From the NCBI GenBank assembly GCA_049323915.1, contig JBMOPC010000058.1, forward strand, positions 1 to 64,000: DNA of 64,000 nt, written 5' to 3'. This DNA comes from BRHc4a sp049323915 (GTDB lineage Bacteria > Bacillota > Desulfotomaculia > Desulfotomaculales > Desulfocucumaceae). The notes beneath the pieces were generated by a model that worked only from the letters and a program-made list of their open reading frames with translations, was not told the origin of the DNA and searched no databases. Made by a program: the position numbers and the translations under genes. Positions 23,657 through 32,497 of the stretch are shown here, piece after piece. The first letter of the stretch is position 1. Every line of letters starts with the position of its first letter.

Positions 23657-24112
23657 ATGGAATCGGGGGGTTTTAAGGTGCTGGATAAGTATTTCGAAGA
23701 GCTGGAGGTGGGGATGCGTGCGGTCTCCAGGGGGCGCACCATCACCGAGGCCGACATAGTCAATTTTGCCGCCTTCAGCGGGGACTGGTATCCTATTCAT
23801 ACCGATAAGGAGTTTGCCGCCGGCACCATGTTCGGCCAGCGCATAGCCCACGGGATGCTGGTGATGAGCGTGGCCACGGGCCTTGTGCCGATGAAGCCCG
23901 GCGTGGTGGTGGCCTTTTACGGCATGGACAAGGTGCGGTTCACAGCGCCCACCTTTATCGGGGACACCATCAGGGTGGAAGCAGAGCTGATTGAAAAAAA
24001 TGACAAGGGCGCTTTTGGCGTAATCACCGTCAGACAGGAAATCAAAAACCAGCGCAACGAGGTATGCAACAGCGCCATTCTTAAGGCCGCGATAAACAAA
24101 AGCCCACAATAA
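23657..24112 (+). CDS. MaoC-like (R)-hydratase/dehydratase
   Basis: About 151 residues with a single hot-dog fold. FEELEVGMRAVSRGRTITEADIVNF, SGDWYPIHTDKEFA and FGQRIAHGMLVMS are typical of MaoC dehydratases, with the conserved D/H pair in the hydratase segment. It acts on enoyl-CoA/3-hydroxyacyl-CoA in the same pathway as the crotonase-type gene. The start is uncertain: ATG 23657 is given, but GTG 23678, which follows GGGGGG and begins the conserved LDKYFEELEVG, is a good alternative. A frame start at 23645 overlaps the previous stop. Confidence 0.88.
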   Translation: MESGGFKVLDKYFEELEVGMRAVSRGRTITEADIVNFAAFSGDWYPIHTDKEFAAGTMFGQRIAHGMLVMSVATGLVPMKPGVVVAFYGMDKVRFTAPTFIGDTIRVEAELIEKNDKGAFGVITVRQEIKNQRNEVCNSAILKAAINKSPQ

Positions 24113-24137
24113 GCCTTTGGGGTGGCGAGGACGACTG

Positions 24138-24169
24138 CAAGGATAGTCTGGATGATTGGACTATCCTTG
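24138..24169 (+). other. Intercistronic hairpin
   Basis: Perfect 11-bp stem CAAGGATAGTC / GACTATCCTTG with a 10-base loop between maoC and the ligase gene. No T-run follows, so it may be an mRNA-processing or stability element rather than a full terminator. Confidence 0.55.
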
Positions 24170-24222
24170 TAATTTAATGTCAACATTCAGAAAAATCTGA
24201 AAAAAATAAGGAGGAGTTATAC

Positions 24223-25818
24223 ATGGAATCTAAACTGGCTCAAAACCTTATCCAGAGGGTGGCGGTGGGAGACATACTGCGCCGTTCGGCCGGGCGCAGG
24301 CCCCAAAAGGAGGCCGTGGTGGAGTACCGGGGCGGGGAGAGGATGAGCCTTACCTTTAATCAGTTAAATGAGGCATGCAGCCGCTTTGCCAGGGCAGTCC
24401 GCGGTTTGGGCCTGCGGAAGGGGGACCGGGTGGCCACCCTCTGCCTCAATTCCACCGAATATGTAATCTCGCTTTACGGCCTGGTCAAGGGGGGATTTGT
24501 TTTTGTTCCGGTAAACCCGGGCCTTAATCCGCGGGAGCTGGCCTACATCCTGAACCACTCCGAGGCCAAGGCCCTGATCGTGGACGACGCCTTCACCCCT
24601 TTTGTCGGAAAGTACCTGGACCAGATCCCCAATATAAAGCACTTCATTTCCCTGCCGGTTTCCGGACAGCAGGCGGGTCATCCCTTTATCGACTTCAGTG
24701 ATCTTGTAGCCGGGGCGGATGGGGCTGAGATTGAGGACGTAATCATAGAGGACAGGGACATAGTGCAAATTATGTACACCAGCGGCACCACCGCCATGCC
24801 CAAGGGGGTCCTGATTTCCAACCTGAATGTGTATATCACCGCCCTCCAGAATACCATCGAGCTAAGAGTTGATTCGGACGGCGTTATTACTACCATGATG
24901 CCTATTTTCCACTGCGCCCAGCACACACTGCTGACCACAGCCCTTCTGGCCTGCTCCAAATCCATCATTATGCGGGGCTTCGACCCGGAGGGGCTTATGA
25001 AGATAATACAGGCCGAAAAGGTAACCTGGCTCTTTGCCCTGCCCATGATGTACCGTTACATGCTGGACCATCCTTCTGTAAACGACTACGACCTGTCAAC
25101 CCTGAAAATATGCGTTTATGCCATGACGCCGATGGACCGGCGGACCCTGGAGGATGCCAGAAAGCGTATAAAGTCCACCTTTATTCTTGCCACCGGCCAG
25201 ACCGAGGCCTACCCGGGCACCAACTATTTCAACCCCGACTGGTACCCGGAAAAGGAGGGCAATATCTGGGGCATGTCATCACCCAACTACGACACTGCGG
25301 TGATGGACGACGACGGCAGTATCATGCCGCCGGGGCAGGTGGGAGAGATTGTCTGGAGGGGGCCCGGTGTCATGGAGGGGTATCACAAGGACCCCGAGGC
25401 CACCGAACAGGCCAGGAAGTTCGGGTGGCACCACTCCGGCGACCAGGGCTACTACGACGAGGACGGCATGCTTGTCTTCGTGGACCGCAAAAAGGACATG
25501 ATCAAGACCGGCGGAGAAAATGTTCCCTCCATCAGGGTGGAGGCCACCATACTGGCCAACCCCAAGGTGGAGTCCGCCGCCGTCATTGGCCTGCCCCACC
25601 CGCACTGGGCCGAAGCGGTGACGGCGGTGGTGGTGCCCAGAAAGGGCAGCGGCCTCACAGAAGAGGATGTAATAGACTGGTGCAAGAAGGAACTGGGAGG
25701 GTTCCAGGTGCCCAAGTCGGTCATATTTGCGGAGGAACTGCCCCGGACCACCACGGGAAAAGTAAAAAAGCACCAGCTGAGAAAACAGTATGCAGGGCAC
25801 TACAACCAGAAGGGTTAA
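24223..25818 (+). CDS. Acyl-CoA synthetase (AMP-forming ligase)
   Basis: A 531-residue ANL-superfamily ligase. It has the AMP-binding P-loop YTSGTTAMPKGV, the ATP/adenylate motif GQTEAYPGTNYF, HSGDQGYYDEDGMLVFVDRKKDMIKTGGENV, and the C-terminal catalytic lysine in RTTTGKVKKHQLRKQY. It converts a free acid to its CoA ester, feeding the operon above. GAGGAG precedes ATG 24223. Its last-gene position fits the AtuH role in terpene utilisation; fatty or branched acid specificity cannot be told from sequence. Confidence 0.93.
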   Translation: MESKLAQNLIQRVAVGDILRRSAGRRPQKEAVVEYRGGERMSLTFNQLNEACSRFARAVRGLGLRKGDRVATLCLNSTEYVISLYGLVKGGFVFVPVNPGLNPRELAYILNHSEAKALIVDDAFTPFVGKYLDQIPNIKHFISLPVSGQQAGHPFIDFSDLVAGADGAEIEDVIIEDRDIVQIMYTSGTTAMPKGVLISNLNVYITALQNTIELRVDSDGVITTMMPIFHCAQHTLLTTALLACSKSIIMRGFDPEGLMKIIQAEKVTWLFALPMMYRYMLDHPSVNDYDLSTLKICVYAMTPMDRRTLEDARKRIKSTFILATGQTEAYPGTNYFNPDWYPEKEGNIWGMSSPNYDTAVMDDDGSIMPPGQVGEIVWRGPGVMEGYHKDPEATEQARKFGWHHSGDQGYYDEDGMLVFVDRKKDMIKTGGENVPSIRVEATILANPKVESAAVIGLPHPHWAEAVTAVVVPRKGSGLTEEDVIDWCKKELGGFQVPKSVIFAEELPRTTTGKVKKHQLRKQYAGHYNQKG

Positions 25819-25820
25819 GC

Positions 25821-25853
25821 GCAAAAGGGGCCGGGAAAAGAGGCCCCTTTTGC
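25821..25853 (+). terminator. Terminator of the acyl-CoA catabolic operon
   Basis: Perfect 12-bp stem GCAAAAGGGGCC / GGCCCCTTTTGC, three bases after the ligase stop. Confidence 0.85.
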
Positions 25854-25861
25854 TTGAGATC

Positions 25862-25960
25862 AGGAAATTATGCTTGAAAGCAATTCTGTGGATAATTTCC
25901 TGTGAGGGGGTTAAGAAGGGGGAGTTCCCCCTTAATTGCGGGGTGAGAACGCGTTACGTC
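25862..25960. repeat. ~100-bp dispersed intergenic repeat, copy B
   Basis: Second copy of the element at 8796-8896, with the same ordered blocks (GGAAATTA, GTGGATAATTTCCTGT, GGGGG...CCCCCTT, GCGGGGT, TTACGTC). Like copy A it sits immediately behind a terminator. The 411-base gap 25819-26229 otherwise holds only the regulatory region below and an AT-rich leader. Confidence 0.6.
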
Positions 25961-26010
25961 CGAGGGGCGGCAGCCCCTTTTTAAAAGCAACAGGACATTT
26001 TTTTATAGCT

Positions 26011-26045
26011 TTGTTAATATTTTTTGACAGTTTTGTAACATGATT
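26011..26045 (+). promoter_or_regulatory. Possible PhoP (Pho box) operator/promoter of the Na/Pi transporter
   Basis: TTGTTAA (26011), TTGACA (26024-26029) and GTAACA (26035-26040) recur at about an 11-base spacing, resembling the TT(A/T/C)ACA direct repeats bound by PhoP in Bacillus. TTGACA may also serve as a -35 box with ATAATT downstream. The following gene is a phosphate transporter, which supports the reading, but the repeats are imperfect. Confidence 0.35.
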
Positions 26046-26229
26046 GCCCCATAATTAATAATGATTATCTGTACGGGGGTACGGCATGGGGAGGCGATGC
26101 CGGGTCAGAGTAGGGAGAGGCGTGGCGCATGTGACAAAATAGAGGATTTTTAGCGGGCGTAGCGAATTTATCATTTTTAAAAAACAAACATAGACATAAT
26201 ATAATTAACCGACGGAAGAAGATGGGATA

Positions 26230-27879
26230 ATGTGGTACACAGTAGTCCTCGGTTTAGTTGGAGGTATGGGACTGCTGCTCTACGGCATGCAAATACTTAG
26301 CGAGGGACTGCAGAAAATCGCCGGGGCGAAGCTAAGGACGATAATGAGCACCCTTACACACAACCGGTTCAGCGCACTGGCGGTGGGAGCGGCGATAACC
26401 ATACTGTTCCAGAGCAGCACAGCCACCACGGTTATACTGGTGGGCCTTACCAGCGCCGGCATAATGACGCTGAAGCAGACCCTGGGGGTAATACTGGGAG
26501 CAGATATAGGCACTACGGTGACGGCGCAGCTTATCGCCCTTAAGGTTACCGAAATCGCTCTTCCCATAGTGGGGCTGGGGGCGACCATAATATTCTTCAC
26601 CAGCCGGGAGCGTTACCGGCGCTATGGACAGGTGCTGATGGGATTCGGACTCCTGTTTCTGGGACTGAAGATTATGTCCGAGGTTATGTATCCACTGAGG
26701 GATAACCCGCTGTTCCCGGAGATGATGGCCAAGATGGGCGGCATTCCTCTCCTGGCAATGCTGCTGGCGGCGGTTTTCACCTTTTTGATTCACAGCAGCG
26801 CCGCCTCGGTAGGTATCATAATGGTATTGAGCATGCAGGGGCTGATTGGGCTTCATGCGGCCATTTACCTTCTTTTCGGGGCAAATATTGGCACCTCTTT
26901 CACGGCGGTGCTCTCAAGCCTTGGTTCCAGCCGGGAAGCCCAGAGGGTGGCCACCGCCCACCTGCTGTTCAAGGTGGCCGGAGTAATACTGTTTTTACCC
27001 TTTGTAGGCCCTTTTGCAGCCCTGCTGGAAAGAATAACCTCATCACCGGGTTACCAGGTGGCCAACGCCCACACATTCTTCAATATTGCCATCGCCGTTC
27101 TGTTCATTCCCTTTATAAAGCAGTTCTCCGCGCTGCTGATGAAGATAGTGCCCGAAAAGAGGGAGGCCAGGGAGGTTTTCAAGCCCCGCTACCTTGACAT
27201 GAAGCTCATCACCACCCCGGCCATAGCCCTGGGGCTGGCCACCAAGGAAATAAACCGGACCTTCGACTATGTATACGATATGACAAAGGATATTACCCTG
27301 ATGATCGAGAAAAACGACGTGTCGCTTCTAAACCAGGTGGCCAAAAAGGAAGAGCGTGTGGATATACTGTTCAAGGAGATAAGTGAGTACCTTACCAATG
27401 TACTGAGGCAGCCCCACTCCAGGCAGGAGTTCCTTAAGTGCATGGGGCTTATCAACATTGTCAACGACCTGGAGCACATAGGAGACATTATAGAAAAGAA
27501 CGTCACCTACCTGGCCCAGTGCAAGATTGACGGCCACTGCACCTTTTCGGAGGAGGGCTGGGATGAGATATCCATTATGCACAAGAGGGTTTGCGATCTG
27601 ATGCAGATGACCAACACCGCCTTCGTCACCAGCAACCAGGAGCTGGCGCAAAAGGCGTACAGCCTCCAGCCCGCGATCACAAAGATGGAAAGGCACTTAA
27701 GAGTGCTGCACATACACAGGCTGCGCATAAACGCCGACTCCGAGGAAGTGGGCGCCGTTCACCTGGACCTGATCAACGCACTGCTGCGCATCAGTGAGCA
27801 CGTCCGCAACATAGCCTGGGAGGTGGCCAACGAGGGAATGGACTTTACGGCCAGCGGGGAAAGGGTTGCACTGAGCTGA
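26230..27879 (+). CDS. Na/Pi cotransporter family protein with PhoU-like C-terminal domain
   Basis: A 549-residue membrane protein. Two repeated Na/Pi cotransport units (residues about 10-150 and 165-310) each contain the signature region, seen as ITILFQSSTATTVI and FLIHSSAASVGII. A cytoplasmic helical PhoU-like domain occupies about 340-545. It imports (or extrudes) phosphate with sodium; the PhoU-like part probably regulates it. The gene is monocistronic. The start lacks a strong ribosome site (GGAAGAAGATGGG). Confidence 0.92.
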   Translation: MWYTVVLGLVGGMGLLLYGMQILSEGLQKIAGAKLRTIMSTLTHNRFSALAVGAAITILFQSSTATTVILVGLTSAGIMTLKQTLGVILGADIGTTVTAQLIALKVTEIALPIVGLGATIIFFTSRERYRRYGQVLMGFGLLFLGLKIMSEVMYPLRDNPLFPEMMAKMGGIPLLAMLLAAVFTFLIHSSAASVGIIMVLSMQGLIGLHAAIYLLFGANIGTSFTAVLSSLGSSREAQRVATAHLLFKVAGVILFLPFVGPFAALLERITSSPGYQVANAHTFFNIAIAVLFIPFIKQFSALLMKIVPEKREAREVFKPRYLDMKLITTPAIALGLATKEINRTFDYVYDMTKDITLMIEKNDVSLLNQVAKKEERVDILFKEISEYLTNVLRQPHSRQEFLKCMGLINIVNDLEHIGDIIEKNVTYLAQCKIDGHCTFSEEGWDEISIMHKRVCDLMQMTNTAFVTSNQELAQKAYSLQPAITKMERHLRVLHIHRLRINADSEEVGAVHLDLINALLRISEHVRNIAWEVANEGMDFTASGERVALS

Positions 27880-27999
27880 TAGTGCCGAAAATATACATTT
27901 ATTTCCAAATCTGACTTTATAACGTTTATCAGTTGTAGATTTGTAATTTTATATTTATAATTTTTGTTGTAAAACTATAATCAGACTGAAGGGAGGCTG

Positions 28000-29160
28000 A
28001 TGTTGTTGTATCCGGCAAAAGAGAAAAACAGAGCCGCAGTTTTTGTTATTGTCGCCTTTGTCATCGGGGTTATGGTAACGGGGGCAGCCTTTTACCTGCT
28101 TCCCATCATGCAGACCACGGCCACGCTTCAGCCTTTGGGCAGCAGCGCCTTTAACCAGGCCGGGACAAGCCTTATGCCGGACATAGTGGAGAAAGCCAGT
28201 CCGGCGGTGGTCATGATCGAGACCACTGTTGAATCCAGGAACAGGTCATTCGACCCCTTTTTCAACGATCCATTTTTCAGGGAGTTTTTTGGCGGGAGAA
28301 TACCCATGGACACCGGGCCCAGGGTTTCAAGGGGAATGGGGTCGGGGTTCATAATTAGCAAGGACGGGTATATACTGACCAACGAGCATGTTATAAGCGG
28401 GGCCACCAGGATTGAGGTTAAAATGACCGGGAAAGATAAGCCGGTGCCGGCTAAACTTGTGGGGTCCGATTTCGAGCTGGACCTGGCGGTGCTCAAAATA
28501 AACTCTGAAGGTGATCTGCCCACAATTGAGCTGGGCGACTCCGACGCGGTAAGGGTGGGTGAGTGGGCAATAGCCATAGGCAATCCCCAGGGGCTTGATC
28601 ATACGGTTACAGTGGGTGTCATAAGCGCCAAGGGGCGCCCGGTTTCGGTGCAGGACAGGAATTACAAAAACCTGCTGCAGACCGACGCCTCCATCAACCC
28701 CGGCAACAGCGGCGGGCCGCTTTTAAATACCAAAGGCCAGGTTGTCGGCATCAACACCGCTGTCAACGCCTCGGCCCAGGGTATAGGTTTTGCCATACCC
28801 ACCAGCACGGTGAAGCCGGTGCTTGACGCCCTGATAAACCAGGGAAAAATCACCCGCCCATGGATGGGTGTGTATATCCAGACGGTGAACAAGGAGAACG
28901 CGGGCTACTTCAGGCTGGCCAGGACTGAAGGAGTTCTGGTGACAGCGGTGGTGGAGGGAGGCCCGGCGGACCTGGCCGGGATAGTGCAGGGGGACGTCAT
29001 TGCCGAAATAGACCAGAATAAAATAGCCACCTCCAATGACCTGACTTCGGTGATCGAGAAAACCAAGCCGGGACAGAGTGTTACAGTGGTGGTCTACCGG
29101 GGTTCCAAAAAGTTGGTTATAAACGTTAAAATAGGTGAAAAAGGCAAAGTAGAAGGGTAA
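28000..29160 (+). CDS. HtrA/DegP family trypsin-like serine protease with PDZ domain
   Basis: A 386-residue S1C protease. An N-terminal signal anchor (about 12-33) places it outside the membrane. The catalytic triad is visible: H130 in LTNEHVI, D161 in LDLAVLKI and S237 in NPGNSGGPL. One PDZ domain follows (about 285-380; GPADLAGIVQGDVI). It degrades misfolded exported proteins. ATG 28000 follows GGGAGG. It is monocistronic with a terminator. Length and single PDZ match the membrane-anchored Gram-positive HtrA type. Confidence 0.95.
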   Translation: MLLYPAKEKNRAAVFVIVAFVIGVMVTGAAFYLLPIMQTTATLQPLGSSAFNQAGTSLMPDIVEKASPAVVMIETTVESRNRSFDPFFNDPFFREFFGGRIPMDTGPRVSRGMGSGFIISKDGYILTNEHVISGATRIEVKMTGKDKPVPAKLVGSDFELDLAVLKINSEGDLPTIELGDSDAVRVGEWAIAIGNPQGLDHTVTVGVISAKGRPVSVQDRNYKNLLQTDASINPGNSGGPLLNTKGQVVGINTAVNASAQGIGFAIPTSTVKPVLDALINQGKITRPWMGVYIQTVNKENAGYFRLARTEGVLVTAVVEGGPADLAGIVQGDVIAEIDQNKIATSNDLTSVIEKTKPGQSVTVVVYRGSKKLVINVKIGEKGKVEG

Positions 29161-29184
29161 AATTGGAAGTTGGATGGCACTGTT

Positions 29185-29220
29185 AATCCCACCTGGGCAG
29201 GTGGGATTATTTATTTTTTT
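29185..29220. terminator. Terminator between htrA and the convergent kinase gene
   Basis: AATCCCACCT / AGGTGGGATT stem followed by ATTTATTTTTTTTT. Confidence 0.9.
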
Positions 29221-29250
29221 TTCGAATCCTGTGGCTATGGGTGATTTTCA

Positions 29251-31137
29251 TTATTTGCATTTAAAGCGGACAAAAAAAGTGGTTCCGGTGCTGCCGGTAA
29301 TGACGTCTATTGTGGCGCTGTGCCGGGCCGCTATCCCGTAGCAGACGGCCAGCCCCAGGCCTGTCCCGCTGTCCTTGGTGGTGAGAAAGGGGGTGCCTAT
29401 TTTATCAAGTATGCCCACATCGATTCCCTTACCCTGGTCCTGTACCGATAAGACCACTTCATCACCGTCAGTGAATGTTTTTATGGTCACAACACCTCCG
29501 GGTGACATAGCCTCCAGCCCGTTTCTCACCAGGTTCAGGATGAGCTGCCGTATTTCTTTTTCATCCAGCTGCAGGTCCGGGATTTCACCGGTTTCCAGGG
29601 TAATGTTCCTGTCCGAATTCAGCGCATCGGCAGCAATAAGCTGGTAGATCGACTGAACAATACTGCTCAGGTTTTTTTTCGCCAGTATCACCGGCTTGTT
29701 TTTGACCACCGACAGGAACTCGGTTATTATCGAGTTGGCCCTGTCCAGTTCTTCGATCATCAGGTCGAAATACTGTTCGTCCTTACGGTATTCAACCCTG
29801 GACCTCATCATCTGCAGGAAGCCCCGCACGGCGGTCATCGGGTTCCTTATCTCGTGCCCTATGGCTGCGGCCATTTGCCCCACAAGGTTTAACTGGTCAA
29901 GCCGGGCCATCTTCCTTTCCAGTTGTTTGCGCTCGGAAATGTCCCTGACAGACCCCAGGTAGTTTCCGTCCGGGAGCGCGGTGGCGTTTATTTCTGCGGG
30001 AATGTACCTGCCATTGTTGTCCTTTAGTGTAAGTTCCCCGAAAACATGGCCCTGGTTTTTCAATACTTCGAACATACTTATACCCACACTGGCAAACTCG
30101 GAGGCCAGGACATTCCCAATTCTCATTTGCAGCAGGCTGTCCCGGTCATAGCCGAGCAGGCGGCACGCCGCCGGGTTTACGTCGACATACCGTTTTTCCG
30201 GTGAAACCACGAATATGGCGTCCCGGGAGTGCTCGATAAGATAGCGGTAGCGTTCCTCGGACAAATGAAGCGCATCTTCCGCCTTCTTCCGGTCGGTGAC
30301 GTCGCGCCCCAGGGCTACAGACCCGAACACCGCCCCCCTTTCGTCAACCAGGTTTTTCGAGTGCCATGAGAAAGTCTTTTTTTCCTTGTTCTTGGTTAGA
30401 ATGACGGTTTCGAAGTATTCCACCACCTCGCCCTTCCTGATAACGGCCATTGCTTTGTCTGTAATCTGTTTCCGGTATTCTTCATTGGGATAGAGCCATT
30501 CCCATATCCTGCCGTGGCCGATTACTTCCCCCCCGGAGTATCCGCTGATTATTTCTGCCGCCTTGTTCCATGTAACCACATTGGCGTTATTGTCAAGCGC
30601 ATTCAGCCACACATTGGTGCTGTCGATGATTATACTGAGAAACTGGTTGAGCTTGTTCAGCTCTCTCAGTGCCCGCTTATGATCGGTTATCTCCCGCCCC
30701 ACCACCTGTATCGCCGGCTTGCCGTTGAAAGTCAGGGGTGCGGCGGCTATTTCCATGTCCACCACGGTTCCGTCCAGCCTTAACACCTTTTCCTCCGCAA
30801 ACAGCTCGCTTTTTCCTGTTCCCTGCATTTTTAAAAACCGTTCTTTCACCGTTTTGCGGTATTCGGGATGGATAAAACCCATTGCCTTTTTTCCTATGAT
30901 TTCTTCGGGGCAAGTAGCGCCCAGTTTTTCAGCTCCCACCCTGTTTATAAACTCAATTCTGCCTTCGCTGTGTACGGCTATGGCGTCCGGTGACAGCTCA
31001 ACCAGGCCTCGGTACAACTCTTCGCTCTCCCTGAGTTTTTCCAGAATTGCAAGTAAACCTCTTAGTTCAGGACAAACATCATTGGGAGCATTTAAACCCG
31101 GCAAGAACTGAGTTTTTGTCGAATATTCTCTTTTCAT
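29251..31137 (-). CDS. Cytosolic multi-PAS sensor histidine kinase, KinA-like
   Basis: A 628-residue kinase without membrane segments. Three PAS domains (about residues 35-155, 165-285, 290-405) precede HisKA with the phosphoacceptor H428 in AIGHEIRNPMTAVRGFLQMM. An HATPase domain follows: N-box LVRNGLEAMSPGG, G-boxes DQGKGID and DSGTGLGLAV. EIRNPMTAVRGFLQ is close to the sporulation kinases KinA-E, and no response regulator is adjacent. A role in phosphorylating Spo0F or Spo0A is therefore plausible but inferred. The start codon ATG 31137 follows GGGGGGTC. Confidence 0.92.
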   Translation of the reverse strand: MKREYSTKTQFLPGLNAPNDVCPELRGLLAILEKLRESEELYRGLVELSPDAIAVHSEGRIEFINRVGAEKLGATCPEEIIGKKAMGFIHPEYRKTVKERFLKMQGTGKSELFAEEKVLRLDGTVVDMEIAAAPLTFNGKPAIQVVGREITDHKRALRELNKLNQFLSIIIDSTNVWLNALDNNANVVTWNKAAEIISGYSGGEVIGHGRIWEWLYPNEEYRKQITDKAMAVIRKGEVVEYFETVILTKNKEKKTFSWHSKNLVDERGAVFGSVALGRDVTDRKKAEDALHLSEERYRYLIEHSRDAIFVVSPEKRYVDVNPAACRLLGYDRDSLLQMRIGNVLASEFASVGISMFEVLKNQGHVFGELTLKDNNGRYIPAEINATALPDGNYLGSVRDISERKQLERKMARLDQLNLVGQMAAAIGHEIRNPMTAVRGFLQMMRSRVEYRKDEQYFDLMIEELDRANSIITEFLSVVKNKPVILAKKNLSSIVQSIYQLIAADALNSDRNITLETGEIPDLQLDEKEIRQLILNLVRNGLEAMSPGGVVTIKTFTDGDEVVLSVQDQGKGIDVGILDKIGTPFLTTKDSGTGLGLAVCYGIAARHSATIDVITGSTGTTFFVRFKCK

Positions 31138-31395
31138 ACAAGACCCCCCGGGTAAAATGTTGACATTGTTTACGTCTATCGGTAAAAAAACGACAAATGG
31201 CTGTAAAATAGTTGTAGGCCAGCCATTACAGGCCTGGGCAAAATAAGTAACATATACTTGCGTGATATATAATATATTTGAGATAATTCTACTAAATTGT
31301 TAAATATCCTTTTGAGGCTTTATGATTAACTTTAGATATGATAAATAATTTAATAAATTATATTAAGGATAAAGCATTTGCAGGACATCATAATT
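31138..31395. other. AT-rich intergenic region
   Basis: I see no gene here. It contains the ribosome site of the kinase gene (near 31145) and, at 31191-31199, ACGACAAAT, which is close to a reversed Spo0A box. The rest is AT-rich without clear elements. Confidence 0.4.
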
Positions 31396-31420
31396 AAACC
31401 CACCGTACCGGTGGGTTTTG
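31396..31420. terminator. Bidirectional terminator-like hairpin
   Basis: Perfect stem AAACCCACCG / CGGTGGGTTT with a TTTT side. It lies ten bases beyond the stop of the minus-strand small gene at 31431. Confidence 0.7.
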
Positions 31421-31430
31421 TCTGATACTA

Positions 31431-31568
31431 TCAGCTGTGTGGAGGTCTTGCCGGGTCTTCGGGAAGGTCGTGGAAGGGAGGTTTCTTGGATGGCGGATAC
31501 TTAATCTCGTTCCCGGCATTTTTGGCAGTCACAGGTGTTTTGGTAACGGTTTTTTCATCCCTTTTCAT
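31431..31568 (-). CDS. Hypothetical small basic protein
   Basis: A 45-residue protein starting MKRDEKTVTKTPVTAKNAG and ending in a proline-rich tail (PPSKKPPFHDLPEDPARPPHS is its last part). There is no hydrophobic segment. ATG 31568 follows GGGAGTGGG; a longer frame from 31643 lacks a site. A terminator lies directly downstream. Family unknown; it could be spurious, but the ribosome site and terminator support it. Confidence 0.4.
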   Translation of the reverse strand: MKRDEKTVTKTPVTAKNAGNEIKYPPSKKPPFHDLPEDPARPPHS

Positions 31569-31663
31569 TTTCCCACTCCCTTGAAAAATATAATCCCCGG
31601 CCGGCAGCTTAATTAATAATTCAATTTGCACCACAAAAGGCATATATTGACAGTGCTGGAGAT

Positions 31664-32008
31664 TTATCTTTCTTCAAAAATCAGTCTGTTTAAAAGCCAG
31701 CTGACAAGGCTTGTGATTATCGCCCCCCAGAATGCGCCGCCGAAACTGTATATATTGAACCCGGGCACAAGGAAGGCCGTCAGCGCAAAGGTAACGGCGT
31801 TGACAACAAATATAAAAAGACCGAGGGTAAGCGCGGTGAGGGGTAAGGTCAACAGCAGCAAAAAAGGCCTTATCAGCGTGTTGACCACACCCATAACCAG
31901 GGCCGCCGCAATGGCCGGAAAAATGCCGGAAATATGCATGCTGTCAAGGGTCCAGTCGGCTGCAAGAAGGGCCGCCGCATTTATCGCCAGGGAGATTATC
32001 CATTGCAT
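31664..32008 (-). CDS. YvlD/phage-holin-4 superfamily small membrane protein
   Basis: A 114-residue protein with four hydrophobic spans, conserved VMGVVNTLIRPFLLLLTLPLTALTLGLF and a C-terminal GAFWGAIITSLVSWLLN. This pattern marks the YvlD-type membrane family, annotated as holin-like by fold but found in chromosomes without phage. Function in the cell is unknown; cell-envelope stress links are known for some relatives. The ribosome site is weak (GGAGTCGG). Confidence 0.8.
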   Translation of the reverse strand: MQWIISLAINAAALLAADWTLDSMHISGIFPAIAAALVMGVVNTLIRPFLLLLTLPLTALTLGLFIFVVNAVTFALTAFLVPGFNIYSFGGAFWGAIITSLVSWLLNRLIFEER

Positions 32009-32155
32009 TGTGTACCGACTCCGTTTTGTTTATGAAGATATTTTCGTCATTGAATGTACAAATCCTCCCTGGTGGAATTTTTGAGCTGTACAGGAGGTGG
32101 TAACATTTGGCGGCCATATGCCATATTATGACACAAAAGGAAGTGTGATCTTTAT

Positions 32156-32443
32156 ATGGGATACGGAGCCGGACCGGTCAACCCGGGGCATACGCACAGA
32201 TACGGCGGAGTCACGACATTTGATTTCGGCCATATACACAGATACGGGGGAGTGTCCAGCGCGGCTTTCGGGGGAGTTGACGCCCATACTCACACCCTGT
32301 CGGGAACAACCACCTTTGATGATGGCCATGAGCACAGCTACAGCGTTGTGACAGGCCCTGGAATTTTCGCCGGCCCGGGGCCGCATGTTCACCGCTACTT
32401 CGGCATTACCGCCCCTGCCGGGAATGACGTGTTGCAGTATTAG
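32156..32443 (+). CDS. YmaF-like histidine-rich repeat protein
   Basis: A 95-residue protein made of imperfect repeats GHTHRYGGVTTFDFGH, GHIHRYGGVSS, HTHTLSGTTTFDDGH and HVHRYFGITAP. It resembles Bacillus YmaF, a small His-rich family of unknown function. Paired histidines separated by one or two residues suggest metal binding, and the gene lies immediately upstream of a CadA-type metal ATPase. Start ATG 32156 with AAGGAAG about 12 bases upstream. A terminator follows at 32498. Confidence 0.75.
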   Translation: MGYGAGPVNPGHTHRYGGVTTFDFGHIHRYGGVSSAAFGGVDAHTHTLSGTTTFDDGHEHSYSVVTGPGIFAGPGPHVHRYFGITAPAGNDVLQY

Positions 32444-32497
32444 TTCGCGCGCCGGCACAGCCGGATAGTTTAATAGTTTCACTAAGGATAAATAAAA

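Noticed and set aside
25886..25895. DnaA box TGTGGATAA marking a replication origin
   Set aside because: It is a single site and belongs to a dispersed repeat shared with 8821, where the box is not perfect. No dnaA or dnaN and no box cluster.
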